From: an uncultured Pelosinus sp.
GTDB lineage: Bacteria; Bacillota; Negativicutes; UMGS1260
NCBI GenBank assembly: GCA_900550105.1
Contig: URQW01000151.1
Location: forward strand, 1-5,364
DNA length: 5,364 nt
Direction of reading: 5' to 3'
The notes beneath the pieces are model-generated. The model was not told the DNA's origin, ran no database searches, and saw only the letters and a program-made list of their open reading frames with translations. Of the stretch, positions 1-5,364 are shown one piece after another (position 1 is the stretch's first letter; each line of letters opens with the position of its first letter). Both the position numbers and the translations under genes were made by a program.

Positions 1-10
1 GATTTGGAAC

Positions 11-1657
11 ATGTCTAATGACACTATGAAAGAAAAACTGGCAGCTTATGAAGCAAAAGTTGAAAAAACTCTTGCGAAAAGCCCAGAACGTAAACACCTT
101 TTGGCAGACCGCCTCTACACTCCGCTTGATATCGAGGGTTTTGATTATGAAACCGACCTTGGTTTCCCTTCGGAATTCCCTTACACTCGCGGTGTACAGC
201 CTACTATGTATCGTGGCCGTTTCTGGACCATGCGTATGTATGCAGGTTTCGCAACAGCAGAAGAATCCAATAAACGTTATCGCTACTTGATTGAATCGGG
301 TGCTACTGGACTCTCTTGCGCATTCGACCTTCCGACTCAGATCGGTTACGATTCTGATGACGCAGTAGCCGAAGGCGAAGTTGGTAAAGTGGGCGTTGCT
401 ATCGACTCTTTAGCTGACATGGAAATCTTGTTTGATCAGATCGATCTTGGCAAAGTTTCCACTTCAATGACGATTAATGCACCTGCATCAATCTTGTTGG
501 CTATGTATATTGCTGTAGCAGAAAAACAGGGTGTAACTCCTGACAAATTAAAAGGCACGATTCAGAATGATATTCTGAAAGAATATGCTGCTCGCGGCAC
601 TTACATTTTCCCGCCAAAACCTTCAATGCGTTTAATTACGAACGTATTTGAATATTGCTCGAAAAATGTTCCTTCCTGGAATACGATTTCCATTTCCGGT
701 TATCATATTCGTGAAGCTGGCTCGACTGCTGCACAGGAAATCGCATTCACTATCGCTGATGGTATTGCTTATGTAGAAGCTGCTATCAAAGCTGGCTTGA
801 ATGTTGATGATTTTGCTGGTCGTCTTTCCTTCTTCTGGAATGCACATAATAACTTCTTCGAAGAAATTGCTAAATTCCGCGCTTCCCGCCGGATTTGGGC
901 TCGCATCATGAAAGACCGTTTCAAAGCTACAAAACCAAAATCCATGATGCTTCGTTTCCACACTCAGACTGCTGGCTCCATGCTGACTGCACAGCAGACT
1001 GACAACAATATTGTTCGTGTTGCTTTGCAGACGGCAGCTGCTGTTATCGGCGGAACGCAGTCTCTGCATACGAACTCTAAAGATGAAGCGTTGGCTCTTC
1101 CTACAGAAGCTTCCGTACAGGTTGCTCTTCGTACACAGCAGATTGTTGCTTATGAAAGCGGCATTGCTGATACGGTTGACCCAATGGGCGGCTCCTACTA
1201 TGTAGAAAGCCTGACTAACCAGATCGAAAAAGAAGCTATGGAATATATTGCTAAAATCGATGAAATTGGCGGCGCTGTTGTTGCTATCGAAAAAGGCTAT
1301 ATTCAAAGAGAAATTCAAGACAGTGCTTACAAATGGCAGATGGATGTTGAAAAAGGCAACCGTGTCATTGTCGGCGTAAATAAATTCCAAGTTGAAGAAA
1401 AAGCTCCAGAAGGTCTTCTTCGTGTAGACGCTTCTGTTGGCGAACTGCAGAAGAAAAAATTGGCTGATCTTAGAGCAAAACGCGATAATGCAAAAGTTCA
1501 GGAAGCTTTGGCAGCTCTGGAAACACAAGCAAAAGACGAACATGTAAACTTAATGCCTTTCATTTTGGAAGCAGTTCGTGCTTATGCAACGCTTGGCGAA
1601 ATTTGCGGTGTACTGCGTAAAGTATTCGGTGAATACGAAGCGCATGTCAATCTGTAA
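11..1657 (+). CDS. mcmA1: Methylmalonyl-CoA mutase, large catalytic subunit (split type)
   Basis: This 548-residue protein is the catalytic TIM-barrel half of an adenosylcobalamin-dependent mutase that interconverts succinyl-CoA and (R)-methylmalonyl-CoA in the cytoplasm. Family landmarks are YAGF (77-80), AFDLPT, GYDSDD, GTIQNDILKEY (182-192), SISGYH (to H232), RLSFFW, GGTQSLHTNS and GVNKF. Numbering against the Propionibacterium enzyme from memory, Y77, R195 and H232 match Y89, R207 and H244 with identical spacing (118 and 37 residues). Tyr and Arg at the first two sites bind the methylmalonyl carboxylate; isobutyryl-CoA mutase has Phe and Gln there. It ends near VFGEYEAH without a B12 domain, which the next gene supplies. 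The first ATG is used as the start. Only ten bases precede it, and that frame has no stop, so the ribosome binding site is unseen and a slightly longer protein is possible; a second ATG lies at 26. Arginine codons are almost all CGT/CGC, suggesting high expression. A related acyl-CoA mutase specificity is the main alternative. Confidence 0.93.
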   Translation: MSNDTMKEKLAAYEAKVEKTLAKSPERKHLLADRLYTPLDIEGFDYETDLGFPSEFPYTRGVQPTMYRGRFWTMRMYAGFATAEESNKRYRYLIESGATGLSCAFDLPTQIGYDSDDAVAEGEVGKVGVAIDSLADMEILFDQIDLGKVSTSMTINAPASILLAMYIAVAEKQGVTPDKLKGTIQNDILKEYAARGTYIFPPKPSMRLITNVFEYCSKNVPSWNTISISGYHIREAGSTAAQEIAFTIADGIAYVEAAIKAGLNVDDFAGRLSFFWNAHNNFFEEIAKFRASRRIWARIMKDRFKATKPKSMMLRFHTQTAGSMLTAQQTDNNIVRVALQTAAAVIGGTQSLHTNSKDEALALPTEASVQVALRTQQIVAYESGIADTVDPMGGSYYVESLTNQIEKEAMEYIAKIDEIGGAVVAIEKGYIQREIQDSAYKWQMDVEKGNRVIVGVNKFQVEEKAPEGLLRVDASVGELQKKKLADLRAKRDNAKVQEALAALETQAKDEHVNLMPFILEAVRAYATLGEICGVLRKVFGEYEAHVNL

Positions 1658-1677
1658 GAAGGGTAGGAGGGACAACG

Positions 1678-2070
1678 ATGGAAAAACATATCAGAGTATT
1701 AGTAGGAAAACCAGGTCTTGATGGTCATGATCGTGGTGCCAAAGTCGTGGCCCGCGCTCTTCGCGACGCCGGCTTTGAAGTTGTATATACAGGACTTCGC
1801 CAAACTCCGGAACAAATCGCAGAAGCTGCTTTGCAAGAAGACGTGCAGGTTATTGCACTTAGCCTTCTGTCTGGCGCTCATAACCATTTATTCCCGAAAG
1901 TTATTGCTTTATTAAAAGACAAGGGCATGAACGATGTTCTTGTTCTTGGCGGCGGAGTTATTCCTGATTCCGATATTCCTGGACTGAAAGCAGCCGGTGT
2001 GGCTGAAGTCTTTACCCCAGGAACGCCTACTTCAGCTATTGTAGATTTCATTAATGCCAATGTGAAGTAA
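1678..2070 (+). CDS. mcmA2: Methylmalonyl-CoA mutase, small cobalamin-binding subunit
   Basis: This 130-residue protein is a stand-alone B12-binding Rossmann-like domain. It shows the base-off/His-on signature: D15-x-H17-x-x-G20 within the sequence GLDGHDRG, S62-x-L64, and the glycine run G91-G93 followed by VIP. H17 is the expected lower axial cobalt ligand. It pairs with the large subunit encoded immediately upstream to form the holo-mutase; together the two equal a fused MutB-type chain cut at the domain linker. The length (about 130-140) is normal for the split type. A strong AGGAGGG lies at 1665-1671, six bases before the ATG, and the 20-base gap to the large-subunit stop implies co-transcription and matched expression. 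None of its arginine codons is CGG, like the large subunit. The motif set is shared by other B12 carriers, so the function rests partly on its neighbour. Confidence 0.95.
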   Translation: MEKHIRVLVGKPGLDGHDRGAKVVARALRDAGFEVVYTGLRQTPEQIAEAALQEDVQVIALSLLSGAHNHLFPKVIALLKDKGMNDVLVLGGGVIPDSDIPGLKAAGVAEVFTPGTPTSAIVDFINANVK

Positions 2071-2081
2071 GGTAAACACGC

Positions 2082-2093
2082 CAATAATTATTG
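2082..2093. repeat. Perfect 12-bp AT-rich palindrome
   Basis: CAATAATTATTG reads identically on both strands, 11 bases after the small-subunit stop. It could be a small protein-binding site or part of the RNA fold that precedes the stronger hairpin at 2102. No regulator family can be assigned, and chance occurrence in AT-rich spacer is quite possible. Confidence 0.3.
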
Positions 2094-2101
2094 TGGAGTC
2101 G

Positions 2102-2131
2102 CTGCTGCCTGCTATTTTTAGCAGGCAGCAG
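2102..2131 (+). promoter_or_regulatory. Intercistronic hairpin between mcmA2 and meaB, no T-tract
   Basis: Positions 2102-2113 (CTGCTGCCTGCT) and 2120-2131 (AGCAGGCAGCAG) are perfect reverse complements: a 12-bp, GC-rich stem with a six-base loop (ATTTTT). The bases after it are AAACCCATAAGG, with no run of T, so it does not look like an intrinsic terminator on the + strand; the reverse direction has no T-run either. It lies 31 bases after the mcmA2 stop and ends 9 bases before the meaB ribosome binding site. A role in protecting the 3' end of the mutase mRNA after cleavage, or in lowering read-through or translation into meaB, is inferred. The structure itself is plain in the sequence. Confidence 0.75.
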
Positions 2132-2140
2132 AAACCCATA

Positions 2141-2148
2141 AGGTGGTG
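2141..2148 (+). promoter_or_regulatory. Ribosome binding site that decides the meaB start
   Basis: AGGTGGTG resembles the AGGAGGTG consensus with one mismatch and sits six bases before TTG 2155. Its two GTG triplets (2143 and 2146) are in the meaB frame and could be mistaken for the start, but they would lie inside the binding site and have no purine-rich site of their own upstream (CAGAAACCCATA). Confidence 0.7.
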
Positions 2149-2154
2149 CAAAAA

Positions 2155-3093
2155 TTGGACATAGCAAAAGAAATACTGGCAGGATCACGGCTGGCTTTAT
2201 CGCGGGCCATTACTGCAGTTGAAAATGAATATGACAGCGCTGTAGAAATCATGAAAGCGCTTTATAGTCATACTGGCAGGGCACATGTCATTGGCATCAC
2301 TGGTCCTCCGGGCGCAGGCAAAAGTACTTTGACTGATAAACTTGTTAAAGAATGTCGGCGTCAGGGAAAAACGGTGGGTATTATTGCAATCGACCCCACG
2401 AGTCCGTTTTCCGGCGGAGCGATCTTAGGTGACCGGATTCGGATGAATGATTTAACACTTGATGAAGGTGTGTTTATTCGCAGTATGGGTACTCGAGGCA
2501 GTTTAGGCGGTTTATCCCGCAAAACTGCAGATGTCGTCAAAATTTTGGATGCTTTTGGTAAAGATGTGATTTTTGTCGAAACTGTAGGTGTAGGGCAATC
2601 GGAAGTTGATATCGTCAAAATGGCTGATACAACTGCCGTTGTTTTAATTCCCGGAATGGGTGACGATATACAGGCGATAAAAGCAGGTATCCTTGAAATT
2701 GGCGATATTTTTGTTATTAATAAAGCAGATCGTGATGGTGTGGATCGCTTGAATATTGAGCTCGAAATGATGCTTGATCTTGATCAGTATAAAACTGATT
2801 GGCGACCGCCTGTTATGAAAACCGTTGCTCACCAAAACAATGGGATTAGTGAATTAATTGCAAAAATGCAAGAACATTTGACATATTTAGATGAAACAGG
2901 TAAACTAGCGGAACGGCGTAGAAAACGGATTGCTAATGAACTTACCGCAATGATTGATGATGAAATTGGTCGTTACGTTAGAAAAAATGTTGTTTCTGGC
3001 GAGCAATTTGACGCTATTTTGTCAAGTGTTGAAAAAAGGGAGAAAGACCCTTATACTATTGTTAGTGAAATCCTGAGCAAAGTTTTAAAATAA
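2155..3093 (+). CDS. meaB: MeaB-type GTPase, methylmalonyl-CoA mutase chaperone
   Basis: This G3E-family P-loop GTPase loads adenosylcobalamin onto the mutase and protects or rescues it from inactivation. From TTG 2155 it is 312 residues, normal for MeaB/ArgK. Motifs: Walker A GPPGAGKS (50-57), DPTSPFSGGAILGDR (80-94), the switch region RSMGTRGSLGGLS (109-121), ETVGVGQSE (142-150), and the guanine-specificity motif NKAD (189-192). The C-terminal part, about 240-312, is charged and helical, as in the MeaB dimerisation region. TTG is preferred over GTG 2143 (316 residues) because AGGTGGTG sits six bases before TTG. Neighbouring mutase genes confirm the partner; the old name ArgK (arginine transport kinase) is not supported. 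Codon use differs from all other genes here: 7 of 20 arginine codons are CGG. That, the TTG start and the upstream hairpin suggest lower expression, as expected for a catalytic chaperone. Confidence 0.94.
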   Translation: MDIAKEILAGSRLALSRAITAVENEYDSAVEIMKALYSHTGRAHVIGITGPPGAGKSTLTDKLVKECRRQGKTVGIIAIDPTSPFSGGAILGDRIRMNDLTLDEGVFIRSMGTRGSLGGLSRKTADVVKILDAFGKDVIFVETVGVGQSEVDIVKMADTTAVVLIPGMGDDIQAIKAGILEIGDIFVINKADRDGVDRLNIELEMMLDLDQYKTDWRPPVMKTVAHQNNGISELIAKMQEHLTYLDETGKLAERRRKRIANELTAMIDDEIGRYVRKNVVSGEQFDAILSSVEKREKDPYTIVSEILSKVLK

Positions 3094-3129
3094 TTTTAAA
3101 ATGAGAAGTACCAAAAGGGAGGAAATAAC

Positions 3130-3537
3130 ATGTTTAATGTTTTAAAAGTAGACCATATTGGTATTGCCGTAAAGGATTTGGAAGAAGCTAAGAAATTTTA
3201 TACTGAAATTCTTGGTGTAAAAGCTATGGGTGAAGAAGTTGTTGAACAGCAGAAAGTAAAAGTATGCTTCTTGCCTTGTGGCGACAGCGAATTGGAATTG
3301 TTAGAATCCACTTCTCCTGATGGCCCTATTGCTAAATACATCGACAAAAATGGCCAAGGAATTCAGCACGTTGCCCTTCGCGTTGATAATATCGTAAACG
3401 CTTTGGCTGACTTGAAAGAAAAAGGCGTACGTCTTATTGATGAAACTCCTCGCTATGGTGCCGGCGGCGCTAGCATTGCCTTTGTACATCCGAAAGCAAC
3501 GGGCGGCATTTTGCTCGAACTTTCTGAACGTAAATAA
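3130..3537 (+). CDS. mce: Methylmalonyl-CoA epimerase
   Basis: This 135-residue protein of the vicinal-oxygen-chelate (glyoxalase) superfamily interconverts (R)- and (S)-methylmalonyl-CoA, linking the mutase, which handles the R form, to the decarboxylase, which takes the S form. Two beta-alpha-beta-beta-beta modules are visible: VDHIGIAVKDLEEAKKFY near the N terminus, and GIQHVALRVDNI (77-88) onward. Likely divalent-metal ligands are H9, E56 (ELELLE; Gln in the Propionibacterium enzyme), H80 and E130 (ILLELS near the C terminus). The HPK motif (120-122) and the GAGG stretch (110-113) also fit. GGGAGG at 3117-3122 lies seven bases before the ATG. The gene is 36 bases after meaB and 37 bases before mmdA, consistent with one operon. 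Length and motifs match the family closely; another VOC enzyme is unlikely in this context. Confidence 0.95.
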   Translation: MFNVLKVDHIGIAVKDLEEAKKFYTEILGVKAMGEEVVEQQKVKVCFLPCGDSELELLESTSPDGPIAKYIDKNGQGIQHVALRVDNIVNALADLKEKGVRLIDETPRYGAGGASIAFVHPKATGGILLELSERK

Positions 3538-3574
3538 GTATAGATCTTGTTCCGACATTTAACGGAGGTGTAGT

Positions 3575-5104
3575 ATGGCTACAATTCAAGAAAAAATCCA
3601 AGATTTAAGAAAACGCCAGGAAAAAATTCTTCTGGGCGGCGGCAAAAAATCCATTGATAAACAGCATGCCAAAGGAAAGCTGACTTCAAGAGAAAGAATC
3701 AATCTTCTCTTAGATCCAGGTTCTTTTGTTGAGCTTGATCAATTTGTAACGCATCGTTGCGTAAACTTTGATATGGCTGGCAAAGAAGCTCCTGGTGAAG
3801 GCGTAACGACTGGTTACGGTACAGTTGATGGCCGTCTCGTTTATGTATTTGCTCAAGATTTCACTGTCATTGGCGGTGCTCTCGGCGAAATGCATGCAGC
3901 AAAAATTGCTAAAGTGCAGAGCCTTGCTCTGAAAATGGGCGCACCAATCATCGGCCTTGCTGATTCCGGCGGTGCTAGAATTCAGGAAGCTGTTGACGCT
4001 CTTTCCGGTTATGGCCGCATTTTCTTCAACAACACTATGGCTTCCGGCGTAATCCCTCAGATTTCTGTAATCATGGGACCAAGTGCTGGCGGCGCAGTAT
4101 ATTCTCCAGCATTAACTGACTTTATCTTCATGGTTAAAAATACGAGCCAAATGTTCTTAACAGGCCCTGCTGTTATTAAATCCGTTACGGCGGAAGAAGT
4201 TACAGCTGAAGCTCTGGGCGGCGCTATGACTCATAACCAGACTTCCGGCGTAGCACAGTTTGCTGCAGAAAACGATGAAGACGCTCTTAACCAAGTTCGT
4301 TATCTCTTAAGCTTCTTGCCAAACAACAACATGGAAGAAGCTCCGATTGTAGAAACTGGTGATGATCCGGCTCGTGTCGATCCAGCTCTTGATACTTTAC
4401 TGCCTGACAACCCGAACATGCCTTATAACATGTACGATGTCATTAAATCGATTGTGGATAATGGCGAATATTTCGACGTAGCAACGCATTTTGCGAAAAA
4501 CATGATCACTTGCTATGCTCGTATTGACGGCCAGTCTGTTGGTATTATTGCCAACCAGCCAGCTGTTATGGCAGGCTGCCTCGATATCAACGCTTCCGAT
4601 AAAGCAGCTCGCTTTGTTCGGACTTGTGACGCCTTCAATGTACCTGTATTGACAATTGTCGATGTTCCTGGCTTCTTGCCTGGTACGCAGCAGGAATACG
4701 GCGGAGTTATCCGTCATGGCGCCAAAATGCTTTATGCTTACTCTGAAGCTACGGTACCTAAGATTACGGTTATTACCCGTAAAGCTTACGGCGGATCTTA
4801 TCTGGCTATGTGCTCGAAAGATCTTGGCGCTGACCAAGTTCTTGCTTGGCCTTCCGCTGAAATTGCTGTTATGGGACCTGCTGGCGCAGCGAACATTATC
4901 TTCCGCGGCGATGAAAACATCAAAGCTAAAACGGAAGAATATATTAAAGACTTTGCGAATCCGTATAAAGCAGCAGAACGCGGTTTTGTTGATATCGTCA
5001 TTGAACCAAGCCAGACGAGACCAGCTGTTGTTAATGCATTAAATATGCTGGCTACGAAACGGGAAGATCGTCCGAAGAAAAAACACGGCAATATTCCTTT
5101 ATAA
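3575..5104 (+). CDS. mmdA: Methylmalonyl-CoA decarboxylase, alpha (carboxyltransferase) subunit
   Basis: This 509-residue acyl-CoA carboxyltransferase moves the carboxyl group of (S)-methylmalonyl-CoA to biotin on a separate carrier subunit, giving propionyl-CoA. The carboxybiotin is then decarboxylated by the membrane beta subunit with Na+ export. Two crotonase-fold halves are visible (about 25-260 and 280-509). The first carries DSGGARIQEAVDAL (from D130), with G132-G133 as the probable oxyanion-hole region, and GPSAGGAVYSPAL. The second carries DVPGFLPGT, RKAYGGSYLAM (G406-G407) and MGPAGAANI (from M433). The tail KKKHGNIPL is typical of the family. The protein itself has no biotin-carrier motif (MKM). 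GGAGG at 3564-3568 lies six bases before ATG. Length and recalled similarity to Veillonella MmdA, the epimerase upstream and the small membrane protein downstream favour decarboxylase over propionyl-CoA carboxylase beta or transcarboxylase 12S, which are close homologues. Confidence 0.93.
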   Translation: MATIQEKIQDLRKRQEKILLGGGKKSIDKQHAKGKLTSRERINLLLDPGSFVELDQFVTHRCVNFDMAGKEAPGEGVTTGYGTVDGRLVYVFAQDFTVIGGALGEMHAAKIAKVQSLALKMGAPIIGLADSGGARIQEAVDALSGYGRIFFNNTMASGVIPQISVIMGPSAGGAVYSPALTDFIFMVKNTSQMFLTGPAVIKSVTAEEVTAEALGGAMTHNQTSGVAQFAAENDEDALNQVRYLLSFLPNNNMEEAPIVETGDDPARVDPALDTLLPDNPNMPYNMYDVIKSIVDNGEYFDVATHFAKNMITCYARIDGQSVGIIANQPAVMAGCLDINASDKAARFVRTCDAFNVPVLTIVDVPGFLPGTQQEYGGVIRHGAKMLYAYSEATVPKITVITRKAYGGSYLAMCSKDLGADQVLAWPSAEIAVMGPAGAANIIFRGDENIKAKTEEYIKDFANPYKAAERGFVDIVIEPSQTRPAVVNALNMLATKREDRPKKKHGNIPL

Positions 5105-5126
5105 GAGTTCAGCCTATTACACCTCA

Positions 5127-5181
5127 ATAATAGCGAGCTTGACGAGACTTAACTGAGAGCTTCCGCCAAGCTCGTTGTTAT
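5127..5181 (+). promoter_or_regulatory. Intercistronic hairpin between mmdA and mmdD with two possible left arms
   Basis: Bases 5127-5141 can pair with 5167-5181 to give a 15-bp stem including two G-U pairs; its core CGAGCTTG (5134-5141) and CAAGCTCG (5167-5174) is perfect. The loop is 25 bases. Inside it a second copy of GAGCTT (5157-5162) can instead pair with AAGCTC (5168-5173), making a 6-bp stem with the loop CCGCC. The two folds exclude each other. The following bases GTTGTTATATATAATT are T-rich but broken, so termination would be weak at best. A partial terminator or attenuator, or an mRNA-processing element that gives more MmdA than downstream membrane subunits, is inferred. Confidence 0.65.
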
Positions 5182-5211
5182 ATATAATTAGCTTTAGAAA
5201 GGAGAATGCAC

Positions 5212-5364
5212 ATGACAGTACCTGATACAATTGAAGGCTCCATCCTACTCAGCGTCATTGACTTTATTTTGAGTTTCGTTATTATTTGGGGCATCGGCCT
5301 TGTGTTATACCTGTTCCCCATGCTCAATAAACTTGGCGAAATTAATGAAGAGAAGTTAAAAGGC
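5212..5364 (+). CDS. mmdD: Small membrane subunit, probable methylmalonyl-CoA decarboxylase delta (OadG-like), 3' end outside window
   Basis: The 51 visible codons encode a short N terminus (MTVPDTIEGS), one hydrophobic segment at about 11-35 (broken by D17, ending in YLF), then a polar charged stretch from about 39 (NKLGEINEEKLKG) that is still open at the edge. One N-terminal helix followed by a hydrophilic tail is the plan of OadG/MmdD subunits, which hold the carboxyltransferase to the Na+-translocating beta subunit, and the position directly after mmdA matches Veillonella. AAAGGAG at 5198-5204 is seven bases before ATG 5212; the in-frame ATG at 5206 is too close to that site. No strong sequence motif identifies the family, so the call rests on topology and neighbourhood. 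An unrelated small membrane protein is possible. Confidence 0.6.
   Translation, partial: MTVPDTIEGSILLSVIDFILSFVIIWGIGLVLYLFPMLNKLGEINEEKLKG

Noticed and set aside
632..1543. 303-codon open frame on the minus strand inside the mutase gene
   Set aside because: It lies wholly opposite a gene with clear conserved motifs, its translation is rich in Phe, Ser and Asn with no recognisable domain, and it arises from the biased codon use of the coding strand.
2091..2118. Possible promoter before meaB: TTGTGG (2091) and TATTTT (2113)
   Set aside because: Both boxes are weak matches and the second falls in the hairpin loop; simple read-through from the mutase genes is more likely.
3083..3102. Direct repeat TTTTAAAAT (3083-3091 and 3094-3102) spanning the meaB stop
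   Set aside because: It is short and AT-only, partly fixed by Val-Leu-Lys and stop codons; probably chance or slippage, with no strong hairpin or terminator.
3538..3574. Spacer between mce and mmdA checked for a terminator or promoter
   Set aside because: Only the ribosome binding site of mmdA is visible; there is no convincing inverted repeat or promoter box.
4397..4837. 146-codon minus-strand open frame inside mmdA
   Set aside because: It is antisense to conserved carboxyltransferase motifs and has no recognisable domain; treated as a shadow.
5139..5188. Possible internal promoter: TTGACG at 5139-5144 and an exact TATAAT at 5183-5188
   Set aside because: The two boxes are 38 bases apart instead of about 17, there is no good -35 at the right distance from TATAAT and no extended -10, and both overlap the hairpin and its AT-rich flank.

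Overview
The window is a compact, single-strand (+) run of six genes encoding the methylmalonyl-CoA branch of propionate metabolism. In order they are: the split, B12-dependent methylmalonyl-CoA mutase (large catalytic and small cobalamin-binding subunits), its GTPase chaperone MeaB, methylmalonyl-CoA epimerase, the carboxyltransferase (alpha) subunit of methylmalonyl-CoA decarboxylase, and the 5' end of a short one-helix membrane protein in the place of the decarboxylase delta (OadG-like) subunit. The last gene runs off the right edge.

The likely source is an anaerobic, succinate-decarboxylating or propionate-forming bacterium of the Negativicutes type (relatives of Veillonella, Megasphaera, Selenomonas, Phascolarctobacterium). 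The reasons are moderate GC, strong AGGAGG-type ribosome binding sites, separate large and small mutase genes, and a 509-residue MmdA followed by a small membrane subunit, as in the Na+-pumping decarboxylase of Veillonella. The assignment is by family resemblance recalled from memory, and the genus is not determined.

Layout: mcmA1 (11-1657) and mcmA2 (1678-2070) are 20 bases apart. An 84-base gap then carries a 12-bp AT palindrome and a strong 12-bp hairpin without a T-tract, followed by meaB, which probably starts at TTG 2155 rather than GTG 2143. mce (3130-3537) and mmdA (3575-5104) follow with short gaps. A 107-base gap holds a second, longer hairpin whose right arm has two alternative partners, and then comes the partial mmdD-like gene (5212 onward). 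No gap exceeds 300 bases, and no RNA gene, mobile element or CRISPR array was seen.

How the genes work together: in the fermentative direction succinyl-CoA is rearranged to (R)-methylmalonyl-CoA (McmA1/A2, kept active by MeaB), epimerised to the S form (Mce), and decarboxylated to propionyl-CoA by the biotin-dependent membrane complex (MmdA plus subunits expected beyond the right edge), with the free energy stored as a sodium gradient. The enzymes are encoded in the order of the reactions. The pathway is well known. The less ordinary points are the mixed sequence signature of the mutase, the two intercistronic hairpins, and several signs that meaB is expressed at a lower level than its neighbours.
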